From Legionella sainthelensi (GTDB lineage: Bacteria; Pseudomonadota; Gammaproteobacteria; Legionellales; Legionellaceae), in contig NZ_LR134388.1 in NCBI RefSeq assembly GCF_900637685.1, positions 882,001 to 946,000 of the forward strand: DNA of 64,000 nucleotides, written 5' to 3'. Under the pieces are notes generated by a model. It searched no databases, was not told the DNA's origin, and saw nothing but the letters and a program-made list of their open reading frames with translations. Each line of letters starts with the position of its first letter. Within the stretch, counting starts at the first letter, position 1. The translations under genes were made by a program, and so were the position numbers. This document shows, piece by piece, positions 17,912-28,343 of this stretch.

Positions 17912-18754
17912 CTATTCATCTACAGTGTCAAATTCTTCTGAGCTGAAAACTTCACTGGCGTTAGTTACCTGATTAATTATTAATTCATGTTCCAGATTTC
18001 TAAAATTCCACATATTTTGGTCCATAAGCTGACTCGGTTTGATGCTTTGTAGGGCATGAAGGATGTTACTAGGAACTTTGGGGTTTTCTTCCGCAAGTTG
18101 ATCAATTACTCGAGCTACTTTTTTACGCATTAAATTTTCTTGGGAACCGCAAAGATTGCATGGAATAATAGGATACGCTTGTTCTTGTGCATACGTAATG
18201 ATGTCTTTTTCTTGGACGTAGCATAAAGGGCGAATGACAATGTGTTTTTTGTTATCACTGAGTAATTTAGGCGGCATAGATCGAATATCGCCATTATATA
18301 AAATGGACATCATTAAGGTTCGTACCAAATCATCTCGATGATGGCCGAGAGCAATTTTGTTAAAACCATTTTCTTCCGCATAACGATAAATAATGCCCCG
18401 TCGTAGTCGCGAACACAAAGAACAATAGGTTTTGCCTTCGGGGATTTTTTCTTTAACGATGCTGTAGGTATCACGAGTCAAGATTTCATGCGGAATCGAA
18501 CGTTCTTTAAGCCATTGACGTAACGCTGAATCATTCCAGCCAGGTTGTGCTTGATCGAGAGTAAACGAGAAAAGTTCAAATTTATTACCTGAACGACGAC
18601 GCAATTGATTGAGAATGGTAAGTAAGGTAAAAGAGTCTTTGCCCCCTGATAGACAAACCATAACCCGATCGCCTCGTTGGATCATATTAAAATCTGCAAT
18701 GGCTTTACCTGTGTAATGAAGCAATTTTTTTTCAATTTGAGAAGGATTGGACAT
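17912..18754 (-). CDS. ttcA: tRNA 2-thiocytidine biosynthesis protein
   Basis: TtcA inserts sulfur at C32 of certain tRNAs, using ATP and an iron-sulfur cluster. The PP-loop SGGKDS, the first cysteine pair in [10 protein letters not shown] and the second motif CNLCGSQ are all present. The longest frame begins at 18823 and overlaps tolC. The ATG at 18754 gives 280 residues and an N-terminus (before [14 protein letters not shown]) that fits the family, so it is preferred, although its Shine-Dalgarno is poor and the ATG at 18823 has AAGGG close by. It lies directly downstream of tolC on the same strand. Confidence 0.93.
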   Translation of the reverse strand: MSNPSQIEKKLLHYTGKAIADFNMIQRGDRVMVCLSGGKDSFTLLTILNQLRRRSGNKFELFSFTLDQAQPGWNDSALRQWLKERSIPHEILTRDTYSIVKEKIPEGKTYCSLCSRLRRGIIYRYAEENGFNKIALGHHRDDLVRTLMMSILYNGDIRSMPPKLLSDNKKHIVIRPLCYVQEKDIITYAQEQAYPIIPCNLCGSQENLMRKKVARVIDQLAEENPKVPSNILHALQSIKPSQLMDQNMWNFRNLEHELIINQVTNASEVFSSEEFDTVDE

Positions 18755-18791
18755 TATTGAAAACTCATTTAGTGGGGTTAAATAAAAATTG

Positions 18792-20165
18792 TTATTTGGT
18801 GTTTCCAGTGGTAGGGAATCCATTAACCCTTGTTGTTTCTAACCATGAATTTATTAGCTCCAGATCATTAGCATTTAATGTTCCGGCCTGATATTTTAAT
18901 GTTAAAACGGCATTAATTAAATTGTATTGGTCATTAGCCAGTAAGTTTTGAGCTTCAAATAAGCGTTGTTGGGCATTGACTACATCTACCATCGTACGCG
19001 TACCTATTTCAAACTGCGCTTCGGTGCTGTCTAATGAGTTTTTCTGGGAAATAACCGATTGTCGGTCCGCTTTGACTTTACTAATCCCATCGGTGATTGT
19101 ATTAAACGCAATACGGCTGTTTACGACTACTTCTCGATAAGCCTGCTCGACTTGCTCGCTTGCTGCTTGAAAATTGTGTTTTGCTTGGCGAGTTTGAGAA
19201 CGGACTAAACCTCCTTGATATACTGGAAAATTCAAAGCAAGCCCAACAGATGATTGTTTTTGGTTTACGGGTAATAAGGGATTATTATCGCTTGTAGTAT
19301 TTAAACTATTTGATGTTTCGGTTGTATTCCCTTGAACTGAAATAACAGGCCAATTGCCTGCAGAAAGAGCTTTTACGTTTTCACGTGCCACTTCGAGATT
19401 GTATTTGGCTGACAACAATTTATAATTTTGCTTCAGTCCTGTATCCACCCATTGATCGGCATAATTGGGTTCTGGTTTTATTAATGGAATTTTACCATCT
19501 CGTATAGGCGCTATCGAATCGTATACATGGTTGGTAAGTTTTCTTAAATTCTCATTTTGATTAACTAGATTATTTCGTGAAGCAATAACGGTAGCTACCG
19601 ATTGATCATAGGCTGCTTTTGCTTCATAAACAGAGGTAATAGGATCGAGCCCTACTTGAAAACGTTGTTGCGCTTGATCGTATTGACGTTTGTTTGCTCT
19701 TTTTTTTGCTTCAGCAAAATTGAGTGTGTCCTGAGCATAGAGTGAATCAAAATATGCCTTCGCAGTTCTGAGAATCAAATCTTGAGCCGCATTATTAAAA
19801 ATCGCTTGGGCTGCTTTTACAGATGCTTTGGCTTGTTGTACTTTTGACCATGCTTGAAAATTGAAAATTGCTTGTGATGCCGAAACTTGCCATGTTCTAG
19901 AGTTATAATAAGTGTCTTGAATGGTGAAAAAACCATCATTCACATGAAAAAAGTTACGAGTTGCTTGACCTGTAATCCCAACTTGAGGCAGTAGTGCTGA
20001 ACGCGCTTGCGGAAGAGCTTCTGCATTGGCCATGTAAGTATCATAGGCATTCTTGAATAGAGGATCATTTTCAAGAGCTTGATGATAGATATCCATCAGA
20101 TCTGTTGCAAATGCTTGCGGCAATAGACCTAATGTCATGAGAGAGCAGAACAACAATTTTTTCAT
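18792..20165 (-). CDS. tolC: TolC-family outer-membrane efflux channel
   Basis: The 457-residue protein has a clear signal peptide ending QAFA (about residues 17-20). It contains two tandem repeats of the outer-membrane efflux protein family with long coiled-coil helices ([14 protein letters not shown] at the start of the first, [18 protein letters not shown] in the second). It forms the trimeric exit duct for RND pumps and type I secretion systems. It follows the pcm-like gene by 12 bases and probably shares its transcript. The RND pump and adaptor at 36.7-41.1 kb lack a channel gene and could use this one. Confidence 0.93.
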   Translation of the reverse strand: MKKLLFCSLMTLGLLPQAFATDLMDIYHQALENDPLFKNAYDTYMANAEALPQARSALLPQVGITGQATRNFFHVNDGFFTIQDTYYNSRTWQVSASQAIFNFQAWSKVQQAKASVKAAQAIFNNAAQDLILRTAKAYFDSLYAQDTLNFAEAKKRANKRQYDQAQQRFQVGLDPITSVYEAKAAYDQSVATVIASRNNLVNQNENLRKLTNHVYDSIAPIRDGKIPLIKPEPNYADQWVDTGLKQNYKLLSAKYNLEVARENVKALSAGNWPVISVQGNTTETSNSLNTTSDNNPLLPVNQKQSSVGLALNFPVYQGGLVRSQTRQAKHNFQAASEQVEQAYREVVVNSRIAFNTITDGISKVKADRQSVISQKNSLDSTEAQFEIGTRTMVDVVNAQQRLFEAQNLLANDQYNLINAVLTLKYQAGTLNANDLELINSWLETTRVNGFPTTGNTK

Positions 20166-20177
20166 TTGATCTAATTC

Positions 20178-20831
20178 CTAAAATACAAACTCTTTTGGTT
20201 TTGATTTGTCGATCAATAAAGGAATATTTGTTTCAAAAAGTAAAGATTCATGCCAATTTTCATCATGGTCGAGTTCATACAGTCTGCCTTGTAGTACAGG
20301 AGATTTGCCTAATATGGTAAATAGCTTACCGCCAGGTAGAATTTGTAGTTTTTCCGTTTCAGTAATCTTTTCTAATCCACCGGTGAAGATGACAACATCA
20401 TAAGGAGCTTTCTCTAACCAGCCTTGGCTGGCATCGCCTGTAATTAATTCTACATTATTGCAATGATGGGCTTTTAATTTTTTTTCTGCTTGAACTGTAA
20501 AATCAGCATAATAGTCAACACTAATTATCTTTTTAGACAATTTACTGAGTAGGGCAGTGAAGAAGCCACTCCCGGTACCTACTTCCAAAACTGTTTCATG
20601 GCCTTGGAGATTAAGTGCTTGCAAAATTATTCCTTCCTCTAAAGGAGTAAGCATTCGTTGACCATGATTCAGGGGAATTTGCATATCCGAATAAGCAAAA
20701 TGGGTGAACTGTTCAGGAACGAACTCATGTCTGAGTATTACCTCATATAAATTAAGTATGGATTCGTTTAAAACATCGCCAGTTCGAAGTTGTTGTTTGA
20801 CCATATTAATGCGTGCGCTTTGATAACTCAT
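20178..20831 (-). CDS. pcm: Protein-L-isoaspartate O-methyltransferase family protein
   Basis: The SAM-dependent methyltransferase fold is evident from the VLEVGTGSGFFTALL motif I (about 80-94) and the VISVDYYADF strand after it. The N-terminal ARINMVKQQLRTGDV and FVPEQFTHFAYSDMQIPLNHGQRMLTP segments match the isoaspartate-repair family. At 217 residues it has the normal length. Some residues of the substrate loop differ from the E. coli enzyme (SDMQIPLNHGQ), so repair activity is likely but not certain. It is first in a pcm-tolC-ttcA run. Confidence 0.85.
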   Translation of the reverse strand: MSYQSARINMVKQQLRTGDVLNESILNLYEVILRHEFVPEQFTHFAYSDMQIPLNHGQRMLTPLEEGIILQALNLQGHETVLEVGTGSGFFTALLSKLSKKIISVDYYADFTVQAEKKLKAHHCNNVELITGDASQGWLEKAPYDVVIFTGGLEKITETEKLQILPGGKLFTILGKSPVLQGRLYELDHDENWHESLLFETNIPLLIDKSKPKEFVF

Positions 20832-21238
20832 TTGTTCTACCGTGTTGATTATTTAGATTTTAGATTTGGCCAGTTTATTTCCTTTAGTTTTGTTTCAATT
20901 AACATGCCTGCATGATCCATCTTTTGATTGATTTTTGGATTCCGCAGGTTTGCTGCGAAACAATGCGGCGGAAACGAATGACCAATGCACTTTCAAAACA
21001 TGGACCCAATCTTAGCAAAAAATAAACTCATGTGCTAAGAAATAATGTTTGAATCCTAAATTTCATGGTGACTCTGTTTAAAGTTTGTTATGATCTGCAT
21101 CTTTTAATGGGACGACCTAATTTTGAAAGCGGGTTGTTTCCTCATGTTTTATAGTTTGAGTACAGCGGAACGACTTTCAGTTTCTCTTCACGGCACCCAA
21201 GCTATAATATACGAAAATTCAATATTTAGGAGAATACT
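20832..21238. other. Divergent intergenic region pcm / kbl
   Basis: About 400 bases. It holds an imperfect inverted repeat with TTCCGC (20940-20945) and GCGGAA (20968-20973), and a TATAAT element before kbl. No gene was found. Confidence 0.5.
21203..21208 (+). promoter_or_regulatory. Likely -10 element of the kbl promoter
   Basis: A perfect TATAAT lies 30 bases before the kbl start codon. No good -35 hexamer is seen at 16-18 bases upstream, so the promoter may need an activator. Confidence 0.45.
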
Positions 21239-22423
21239 GTGCGTGAGCAATTTATTGACTTTTTGCAAACAGAAATAGAAACACTTAAGAGTGAGGGTTT
21301 ATATAAGTCCGAACGGGTTATTTCCAGTCAACAACAAGCTGCTGTCACAGTAAATCACAAAGAAGTAATAAATCTTTGCGCTAATAACTATTTAGGTTTG
21401 GCGAATGATCCAGAATTAATTACCGAAGGACAAAAGGCATTAGCTCAGTATGGTTATGGCATGGCATCAGTGCGTTTTATTTGTGGAACACAAACTCCTC
21501 ACAAGCAGCTTGAGCAGAAAGTCAGTCAATTTTTAAATAAAGAAGATACGATACTCTATTCTTCATGCTTTGATGCCAATACAGGTCTTTTTGAGACTTT
21601 GTTAGGAGAGGATGATGCTATTATCAGTGATGCATTGAATCATGCCAGTATTATTGATGGTGTACGCTTATGTAAAGCTGCACGTTATCGATATGCCAAT
21701 AATGATATGAAGGCATTAGAAGAGCAATTAATTGCCGCCAAAAATGCACGATTTCGATTGATTGCGACAGATGGTGTTTTTTCTATGGATGGAATTTTGG
21801 CAAATCTTCCCGCAATTTGTGAGTTAGCGGATAAATATAACGCTATGGTTATGGTTGATGATTCTCATGCAGTGGGTTTTATGGGAGAAACAGGTCGTGG
21901 AACTCCAGAGCATTTTGGAGTAAGTGAGCGAATTGATATCATCACCGGTACTCTAGGTAAAGCTTTAGGTGGAGCGTCAGGAGGTTATACGGCGGCGCAT
22001 AAGACTATAGTAGAATGGCTGCGTCAGCGTTCTAGACCTTATTTATTTTCAAATACTTTAGCTCCTGTTATCGCACATACTTCTTGCATCGTTTTAGATA
22101 ATTTAATGAAAAATAACCATTGGGCAGAAAAATTGAAACGTAACAGTCAATATTTCCGTGAAGCTATGACTCGTTTGGGTTTTAAACTTATTCCTGGAGA
22201 ACACCCGATTATTCCTGTAATGCTGGGTGATGCGAGTTTGGCCGGGCGTATAGCGAATCGTTTATTAGAGTTGGGTATTTATGTAGTGGGTTTTTCATAT
22301 CCAGTAGTTCCCAAAGGACTGGCTCGAATTCGCACGCAGATGTCTGCTGCTCATGAATTGCATCATTTGGATAAAGCAATTGCTGCATTTGAAACCGTAG
22401 GTAAGGAGTTTTCTGTTATTTAA
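21239..22423 (+). CDS. kbl: Glycine C-acetyltransferase (2-amino-3-ketobutyrate CoA ligase)
   Basis: This PLP enzyme splits 2-amino-3-ketobutyrate with CoA into glycine and acetyl-CoA, the second step of threonine breakdown. The PLP lysine is Lys241 in GTLGKALGG, and the VDDSHAVG motif (206-213) is intact. The length of 394 residues is normal. The start is GTG, with AGGAG seven bases upstream. It is followed by tdh 195 bases later, giving the classical threonine dehydrogenase pathway pair, here with kbl first as in E. coli. Confidence 0.97.
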   Translation: MREQFIDFLQTEIETLKSEGLYKSERVISSQQQAAVTVNHKEVINLCANNYLGLANDPELITEGQKALAQYGYGMASVRFICGTQTPHKQLEQKVSQFLNKEDTILYSSCFDANTGLFETLLGEDDAIISDALNHASIIDGVRLCKAARYRYANNDMKALEEQLIAAKNARFRLIATDGVFSMDGILANLPAICELADKYNAMVMVDDSHAVGFMGETGRGTPEHFGVSERIDIITGTLGKALGGASGGYTAAHKTIVEWLRQRSRPYLFSNTLAPVIAHTSCIVLDNLMKNNHWAEKLKRNSQYFREAMTRLGFKLIPGEHPIIPVMLGDASLAGRIANRLLELGIYVVGFSYPVVPKGLARIRTQMSAAHELHHLDKAIAAFETVGKEFSVI

Positions 22424-22618
22424 GAAACGTAGTGCGCTATAAAGGCGTGCATGTGCTTCTGTTGACGGGAGCCTGCTAGCAAGAATGCATCGCTTTTATA
22501 TGGGATTTAGTTTCTAAAAACAGTTCGATATAAAATCACCTTATTTTTTATATTGAGCCACATTAAGTAAAGCGTTCCTCTCTCATTGGGTAGAGGGGAT
22601 CTTATTTTGAGGTACCTC

Positions 22619-23641
22619 ATGAAATCATTAGTCAAAGCGAAAAAGGAACCTGGAATTTGGATGGAAGAAGTCGCTATGCCTGAATATGGCGTTAACGATG
22701 TATTAATTAAAGTGAAAAAAACAGCAATTTGCGGCACTGATATCCATATTTATTCCTGGGATGAATGGGCACAAGCAACTATTCCTGTGCCTATGACTGT
22801 AGGGCATGAATTTTATGGAGAAATCGTTGCTGTGGGCCAGGAAGTGCGAGGCCTGAGTGTTGGCCAAAGAGTTTCAGGAGAAGGTCATATCACTTGCGGC
22901 GTTTGTAGAAACTGTCGCGCAGGAAAACGGCATCTTTGTCGTAATACTTTGGGTGTTGGCGTAAATAGACCAGGTTGTTTTGCGGAGTATTTATCCTTAC
23001 CTGCTACTAATGTTATTGTGCTTCCCGATAATATCACTGGCGAGCAGGCTTCAATTCTAGATCCTTTCGGTAATGCCACTCACTGTGCTTTAGCTTTTGA
23101 TGTTGTTGGTGAGGATGTATTGATCACTGGCGCTGGACCTATTGGTATTATGGCCGCAGCTATAGTCAGACATATAGGTGCACGTCATGTAGTAATTACC
23201 GATGTGAATGATTACCGTTTAAAACTAGCACAAAAAATGGGTGTTACTCGCGCTGTAAACATCAAATATGAAAAACTTTCCGATGTAGCTGCTGAGTTAG
23301 GGATGATTGAGGGATTTGATGTAGGCCTTGAAATGTCAGGAAATCCTATGGCTTTAAATGACATGATGAAAGTAATGAATCATGGCGGGCATGTTGCAAT
23401 GTTAGGCATTCCTCCCCAAGAAACACCTATTGATTGGAATCAGGTTATTTTCAAGGGGCTGGTCATTAAAGGAATTTATGGTCGTGAAATGTTTGAAACC
23501 TGGTATAAAATGATTGCTATGTTGCAAAGTGGTTTAGATATTTCACCAGTAATAACGCATCATTTTCCAATTGATGACTATCAACATGCGTTTCAAATTA
23601 TGGCTTCAGGTCAGTCAGGTAAAGTAATTCTTGAATGGTAG
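22619..23641 (+). CDS. tdh: L-threonine 3-dehydrogenase
   Basis: This zinc-dependent medium-chain dehydrogenase oxidises threonine to 2-amino-3-ketobutyrate with NAD. Catalytic zinc ligands are Cys38, His63 and Glu64. Four structural zinc cysteines lie at 93, 96, 99 and 107. The Rossmann motif [10 protein letters not shown] follows near 170. The ATG at 22619 gives 340 residues, matching the family, and has GAGG six bases upstream; the longer frame from 22586 is not needed. It works with kbl immediately upstream. Confidence 0.97.
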   Translation: MKSLVKAKKEPGIWMEEVAMPEYGVNDVLIKVKKTAICGTDIHIYSWDEWAQATIPVPMTVGHEFYGEIVAVGQEVRGLSVGQRVSGEGHITCGVCRNCRAGKRHLCRNTLGVGVNRPGCFAEYLSLPATNVIVLPDNITGEQASILDPFGNATHCALAFDVVGEDVLITGAGPIGIMAAAIVRHIGARHVVITDVNDYRLKLAQKMGVTRAVNIKYEKLSDVAAELGMIEGFDVGLEMSGNPMALNDMMKVMNHGGHVAMLGIPPQETPIDWNQVIFKGLVIKGIYGREMFETWYKMIAMLQSGLDISPVITHHFPIDDYQHAFQIMASGQSGKVILEW

Positions 23642-23698
23642 ATTTATTGAGTCATCATCCTGGTTATACAGACAAATTTAAAGAAAGACGGAGTAGTT

Positions 23699-25372
23699 AT
23701 GTCACAATATATTTTTACCATGAATCGTGTGAGCAAGATTGTTGAAAATCAACGATTTATTTTAAAAGATATATCATTAAGTTTCTTCCCTGGCGCTAAA
23801 ATTGGTGTTTTAGGTCTAAATGGCTCTGGTAAATCAACTCTATTGCGTATTATGGCGGGTGTTGATACACAATATGAAGGAGAAGCTAGGCCTCAACCAG
23901 GGATTAAAATTGGTTATCTTGAACAAGAACCACAACTTCATTTGGATAAAACGGTACGTGAGGTCGTTGAAGAAGGCGTAAAAGATATGAAAGATAAACT
24001 TGCGCGCTTTGATGAAATCAGTATGCGTTTTGCTGAACCAATGAGTGATGATGAAATGAATACTTTGCTAGGAGAGCAGGGTGAATTGCAAAATGAAATT
24101 GAAGCAGGTGGTGGTTGGGATCTAGATAGAAAGCTCGATGTTGCCGCTGATGCGCTACGACTACCCGATTGGGATGCGGTGGTTGGAAAATTATCAGGAG
24201 GGGAGCGGCGTCGCGTTGCCTTATGTCGTTTATTGCTTTCGAACCCTGATATGCTATTGCTTGATGAGCCAACAAACCATTTAGATGCAGAGTCTGTAGC
24301 TTGGTTAGAACATTATCTTGAAGGTTTTCCTGGCACCGTAGTAGCAATTACTCATGATAGATACTTCCTGGATAATGCTGCTGAATGGATTCTAGAGTTA
24401 GACCGAGGTGAAGGGATTCCGTATAAAGGCAACTATACTTCTTGGCTTGAACAAAAAGAAGCTCGTTTAGAGATGGAACAAAAACAAGAAGATGCACACC
24501 AACGTTCTCTTAAAGCAGAGCTGGAATGGGTACGCACTTCGCCTAAAGGACGACATGCTAAAAATAAAGCTCGTCTTGCTCGTTTTGAGGAAATGAACTC
24601 TAAGGAATTCCAAAAACGCAATGAAACCAATGAAATTTATATTCCTCCTGGTGAGCGATTGGGAGATCTTGTCCTTGAAGGAGAAAAAATTACTAAATCA
24701 TTTGGTGATCGCATTTTAATCGATAATTTTGATTTCAAACTTCCGAAAGGAGGAGTCTTAGGCATTATTGGCCCAAATGGTGCAGGGAAATCAACCTTCT
24801 TAAAAATGGTTACGGGTCAAGAAGAACCTGATAATGGTGTTATTCGTATCGGAGAAACAGTGCAACTAGCATACGTAGATCAGTTACGTGATGAATTAGA
24901 TCCTAACAAAACAGTATGGCAGGAAATATCCGATGGACACGATATTATGCAAGTGGGTAGTTTTCAAATGCCTTCGCGTGCCTACGTAGGACGTTTTAAT
25001 TTCAAAGGTTCAGATCAGCAAAAAAAGATGTCACAACTTTCTGGAGGTGAGCGAAATCGTGTGCATTTGGCTAAGTTACTGAAAAGTGGTGGAAATGTAT
25101 TGTTACTTGACGAGCCGAGCAATGATTTAGATGTTGAAACGTTACGTGCTTTGGAAGACGCGATTCTCAATTTTCCTGGTTGTGTTATTGTCATTTCCCA
25201 CGATCGCTGGTTCTTGGATAGAATTTGCACCCATTTGATGGCTTTTGAAGGGGATTCGCAAATAACCTTTATTGAAGGAAATTACAGTGATTATGAAGTG
25301 GATAGAAAACGTCGTTTGGGTGATGCTGCGGATAGACCATCACGTATTAAATACAGAAAATTGGAATCATAA
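23699..25372 (+). CDS. ettA: Energy-dependent translational throttle protein, ABC-F family
   Basis: ABC-F ATPase that binds the ribosomal E site and couples translation to the ATP/ADP ratio. Two ABC domains are complete, each with Walker A (GLNGSGKST near 41-49, GPNGAGKST near 359-367) and LSGGE signature. The arm/linker region (ARFEEMNSKEFQKRNE) matches EttA rather than Uup. There are no membrane segments. At 557 residues it is full length. The next gene follows after 27 bases and may be cotranscribed. Confidence 0.97.
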   Translation: MSQYIFTMNRVSKIVENQRFILKDISLSFFPGAKIGVLGLNGSGKSTLLRIMAGVDTQYEGEARPQPGIKIGYLEQEPQLHLDKTVREVVEEGVKDMKDKLARFDEISMRFAEPMSDDEMNTLLGEQGELQNEIEAGGGWDLDRKLDVAADALRLPDWDAVVGKLSGGERRRVALCRLLLSNPDMLLLDEPTNHLDAESVAWLEHYLEGFPGTVVAITHDRYFLDNAAEWILELDRGEGIPYKGNYTSWLEQKEARLEMEQKQEDAHQRSLKAELEWVRTSPKGRHAKNKARLARFEEMNSKEFQKRNETNEIYIPPGERLGDLVLEGEKITKSFGDRILIDNFDFKLPKGGVLGIIGPNGAGKSTFLKMVTGQEEPDNGVIRIGETVQLAYVDQLRDELDPNKTVWQEISDGHDIMQVGSFQMPSRAYVGRFNFKGSDQQKKMSQLSGGERNRVHLAKLLKSGGNVLLLDEPSNDLDVETLRALEDAILNFPGCVIVISHDRWFLDRICTHLMAFEGDSQITFIEGNYSDYEVDRKRRLGDAADRPSRIKYRKLES

Positions 25373-25399
25373 TTAAAATTAATTGGAGATAAAATCTAG

Positions 25400-25996
25400 A
25401 TGAATAAGTTGTTTGGGGCATTGTTACTATGCCTGGGATTAACAGCATGTGTTGAATATGATGAGTCCACTTTAATCACTGATGATGCAGGTTATACTCA
25501 CAGAACGGTTCATTATACAAAAGATAAGCGCGGCCGTGATTATTTTCCCAAGAAAATTAGTGCAACTGGAGAAAGGCGATTTATTTTCGATCCTAAAGCT
25601 TCTGCATGGGCTGCATATGATGAAGAAGGAAATCGATTATTAACTGGTGGCGGTTCAGCTGGAATAGATGTTTGCGAGGAAAACACAAACCAATCCTGTA
25701 GAACAGTGACAGGAACGTTTAAGGTCTATAACAGAAGAGGATTTGAATGCCGTTCAGGTGAATATCCAGTAGATACAAAAGGTGGTGCAAAAATGCCTTA
25801 TTGTACCTATTTTTATCAAGGATATACTATTCATGCGGCATATGAAGTCCCTGAACATCCATCAAGCCATGGGTGTGTACGTATTTTCCCAAGTGCGGCT
25901 AAATGGCTAAGTGAAAACTTTTTCCAAATTGGCACTAAGGTAATTGTTTTGGCTTATCCTGATGAAAATGGTGTTCATAAAACTCAAGCATCATAG
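25400..25996 (+). CDS. L,D-transpeptidase (YkuD) lipoprotein
   Basis: The 198-residue product has a lipoprotein signal with lipobox LTAC (Cys17). The catalytic motif HGCVR (157-161, nucleophile Cys159) and the upstream IHAAYEVP (144-151) define the YkuD fold, which makes 3-3 peptidoglycan crosslinks or links lipoproteins to murein. Additional cysteines at 92, 100, 117 and 135 may form disulfides in the periplasm. GGAG precedes the ATG. It follows ettA closely. Confidence 0.92.
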   Translation: MNKLFGALLLCLGLTACVEYDESTLITDDAGYTHRTVHYTKDKRGRDYFPKKISATGERRFIFDPKASAWAAYDEEGNRLLTGGGSAGIDVCEENTNQSCRTVTGTFKVYNRRGFECRSGEYPVDTKGGAKMPYCTYFYQGYTIHAAYEVPEHPSSHGCVRIFPSAAKWLSENFFQIGTKVIVLAYPDENGVHKTQAS

Positions 25997-26241
25997 TTCT
26001 TTTGGGGATTTGATTAGACTTTACTGATCTCTATATCCAGTCTCGCAGGTTTTTTCTCAAGCTTCGAGACAGGGCTGTAAATTAGTGAGTTCGGAATAAG
26101 AGTGCGAATCATTATTTGGCGCGATCTGGTTGAAGAAGTGCAAGAAGTATTAAGGTAAATAGGTGCTCAAAACGATCGACCCCAGACAAGCACTGAATCT
26201 TCTACATACCTCAAAACCCAGGTTAGTTTTACTCTTTGGCG

Positions 26242-26262
26242 TTCCACGGCTTACCCGTGGAA
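26242..26262. repeat. Perfect 8-bp hairpin repeat
   Basis: TTCCACGG (26242-26249) and CCGTGGAA (26255-26262) with a 5-base loop. This resembles the short palindromic intergenic repeats widespread in Legionella and other gammaproteobacteria. Confidence 0.5.
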
Positions 26263-26341
26263 TCCATGAGCACTGGGCTAAAACACTGAACCCTCCGGAC
26301 AAGCTGCGACACCTCACTTGCATTAAGCTCAGGAAAAAAGC

Positions 26342-26401
26342 AGGTTGAGCCTCGACCCAACAAAGACTGTTAAGCCACAGATGTTGGGTCGAGGTCAACC
26401 T
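26342..26401. repeat. Long inverted repeat (about 20 bp arms)
   Basis: The left arm at 26342-26362 and right arm at 26382-26401 are complementary over 20 positions with one bulged C. The core is TGTTGGGTCGAGG. The 19-base spacer would be a loop. No transposase frame is adjacent, so a MITE or REP-like remnant is likely. Confidence 0.6.
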
Positions 26402-26501
26402 ACAACCTGACGCGCACTTTCCTTGGCTTAATGGTAGTGCTGCGATGCCTAGCCAGCGATGACAAAGATACATCGCTTAGCTTGTAATGATGTCGAGAGA
26501 A

Positions 26502-27290
26502 TCATTGACTGTTTGTTGGTAAATTAGGTTGCCCCGTACTAGTTGATGCGGGATTTGTTGTGGGCGAAGTTGTTGTAGCTGGAGTTGTTGGAGCTGGAGT
26601 TGTTGGAGCTGGAGTTGTTCCACTGTTGCTACTTGGGGTAGTACTTGGTGTATTTGGGTTTGATGATTTTTCGGTATTTCGTGGCGCAGCAATCATTTGG
26701 ATAATTCCCAAATCCCCAGTTATTTTTCGACCAATAGTTACATCAATACTGAGTAGTTGGGTTACTTTTTCTTTATCATTTTGATAAACAACTTGTAACG
26801 GTAAATTAAGTTTCCATTGATTCTCTTTAGCCTCAGTAACAATAGCTTGCCCCATTACCTGACTACTTACAGTAAGTTTTTGTGATTTGATGGCTTCCAG
26901 ATTCCCTGATTTTTGGAGTGCGGTATTAAAACCTGTCCATCCTTGTTCTGTAAAACATGCTTCTAGCTTTTGTAATTGTTCATCTAATTTATTGGGATCA
27001 AAGTCAAACGCTTGAGTTACCGCTTTTTCTGACCAAGTTATCACAAGTGACTGGTCAATTTTTTTTGTTTCTGGTGGAATTTTGTAGTCACAATTGATAA
27101 CAGGAGGTGGAACAGGCTGTGCCGAACTTACTGATGGCAGGCTCTGTACTGGAGGCGTTTGTGCCTGAGGACTAGCAAGCGTATTAGGTGCTGGTGTTGA
27201 TGGAGATGCTGGTTGAGCAACATCAGCGTGTACTTGTACTTGAGCACCAATTAAAGTAATAAGAGCACCCCAGAGTATCGTATTCTTCAT
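26502..27290 (-). CDS. Pro/Thr-rich periplasmic protein of unknown function
   Basis: The 262-residue product has a signal peptide (cleavage likely after VHA near residue 22). A Pro/Ala/Ser-rich linker (23-65) follows, then a folded domain of about 140 residues with YKIPPETKKIDQSLVITWSE at its start, then a Thr/Pro-rich tail. The tail includes a TTPAP repeat encoded by a 15-bp tandem repeat. The middle domain matches no family I recognise. It ends in TGQPNLPTNSQ. hutG lies 12 bases upstream on the same strand, so the two may be cotranscribed. Confidence 0.75.
   Translation of the reverse strand: MKNTILWGALITLIGAQVQVHADVAQPASPSTPAPNTLASPQAQTPPVQSLPSVSSAQPVPPPVINCDYKIPPETKKIDQSLVITWSEKAVTQAFDFDPNKLDEQLQKLEACFTEQGWTGFNTALQKSGNLEAIKSQKLTVSSQVMGQAIVTEAKENQWKLNLPLQVVYQNDKEKVTQLLSIDVTIGRKITGDLGIIQMIAAPRNTEKSSNPNTPSTTPSSNSGTTPAPTTPAPTTPATTTSPTTNPASTSTGQPNLPTNSQ
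26567..26619 (-). repeat. 15-bp tandem repeat encoding TTPAP
   Basis: The unit GAGTTGTTGGAGCTG (plus strand) occurs perfectly at 26582-26596 and 26597-26611, with degenerate flanking copies. Each unit adds five residues to the Thr/Pro-rich tail of the minus-strand protein, and copy number may vary between strains without changing frame. Confidence 0.75.
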
Positions 27291-27302
27291 GAAACTGACT
27301 CC

Positions 27303-28262
27303 TTAAATTGAATGTATCAATTCTGCAATAATAAGAGCCGCTAGTCTAACAGTTTTTTGTTCTTGATCCAGCGGCGGCGACAATTCAGCAATATCAAAAC
27401 TCACTACTTTGCCACTTTGAATGATGTATTTCAAGAGAGGTAGAACTTGCCAGGGAGTAAGTCCCAATGGTTGTGGGGCACTCACCCCGGGAGCAAAAGC
27501 TTCAGCTAACACATCCATGCATATAGTTAGGTATATATGATCCAGATTAAGCATGAAATCATCAAGAAAAGCTAAATGCCAAGCTAAACTATTGGCATAA
27601 ATTTCTTCGGCGGTGAGGTACTGGACATTCAGTGCATGGGCTTGTTGAAACAAGGAATCCGTATTCCCCATTTTTTGAATTCCAAGACAGCAATAATTAA
27701 AGCTTTGGTTGTTTTCAGTACAATAAGCAGCAATTTGTGAAAAAGGGGTCCCTGATGTGCCGGGCTGATTTTTCTGATGAGGCCTTAAATCGAAATGAGC
27801 GTCAAAATTAATAATACCTAATTTACTGTAATGAGGTGCTAATCCTTGATAATGCGCCCATGCGATTTCATGTCCTCCACCTAAGGCAATGGTTTGATGA
27901 CCTTGTTGATGACAAAAACTGATCAAATGTGCAAATTGTGACTGGGCAGTTTCTAATTCATCTTCTTCACACACAATGTTTCCTAAATCCCAAAATTCCT
28001 TATCTAGAGAGCAAGGTAATTTAGCCAGTTGGGTTTTTATGTGATCAGGGCCTAACTTTGCTCCTGGTCTTCCTTGATTTCGCTTAACTCCGGCATCACT
28101 GGCAAACCCTAAGAAAATTGTCCTTTTTTCTTTAGTGATTAGATCCGTTTGTTGTTTGGGAAAAATAATTTTTTGAAAAAATCGCTCTGCTTTTATTGTA
28201 TCTTTTCTGCCTTTCCAAAGTGCAGAATTGGGTTGGTGATAATTGGAAAGAAGTTCAAACAT
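27303..28262 (-). CDS. hutG: Formimidoylglutamase
   Basis: This arginase/agmatinase-fold enzyme hydrolyses N-formimidoyl-L-glutamate to glutamate and formamide, the last step of one histidine-degradation branch. The manganese ligands are in GGGHE, NFDAHFD and CMDVLAEAFAPG; SFDIAELSPPLD lies in the C-terminal part. The length of 319 residues is typical. It is divergent from the SDR-hutI operon, sharing a 250-base region with an operator-like dyad. hutH and hutU are not in the window. Confidence 0.93.
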   Translation of the reverse strand: MFELLSNYHQPNSALWKGRKDTIKAERFFQKIIFPKQQTDLITKEKRTIFLGFASDAGVKRNQGRPGAKLGPDHIKTQLAKLPCSLDKEFWDLGNIVCEEDELETAQSQFAHLISFCHQQGHQTIALGGGHEIAWAHYQGLAPHYSKLGIINFDAHFDLRPHQKNQPGTSGTPFSQIAAYCTENNQSFNYCCLGIQKMGNTDSLFQQAHALNVQYLTAEEIYANSLAWHLAFLDDFMLNLDHIYLTICMDVLAEAFAPGVSAPQPLGLTPWQVLPLLKYIIQSGKVVSFDIAELSPPLDQEQKTVRLAALIIAELIHSI

Positions 28263-28343
28263 TAAATTTCTCCTATATGATGATAGATGATGCTTACGCC
28301 AATCTCAATTGACACACGACCGATAGCAATAATCTGAGAAAAG

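Larger units (their letters stand above)
25997..26501. other. Non-coding block with inverted repeats
   Basis: About 500 bases without a credible gene; possible reading frames here are short and of low quality. G+C is visibly higher than in neighbouring intergenic DNA. It contains a TTCCACGG/CCGTGGAA hairpin and a 20-bp inverted repeat, both of the style of dispersed intergenic repeats. Confidence 0.6.

Noticed and set aside
24018-24347. 109-residue antisense ORF inside ettA
   Set aside because: Shadow of a conserved gene; composition follows the opposite-strand codons.
26150-26473. 107-residue minus-strand and 61-residue plus-strand ORFs
   Set aside because: They are translations of inverted repeats (for example WIPRVSRG from the TTCCACGG hairpin) with no ribosome site or family likeness.
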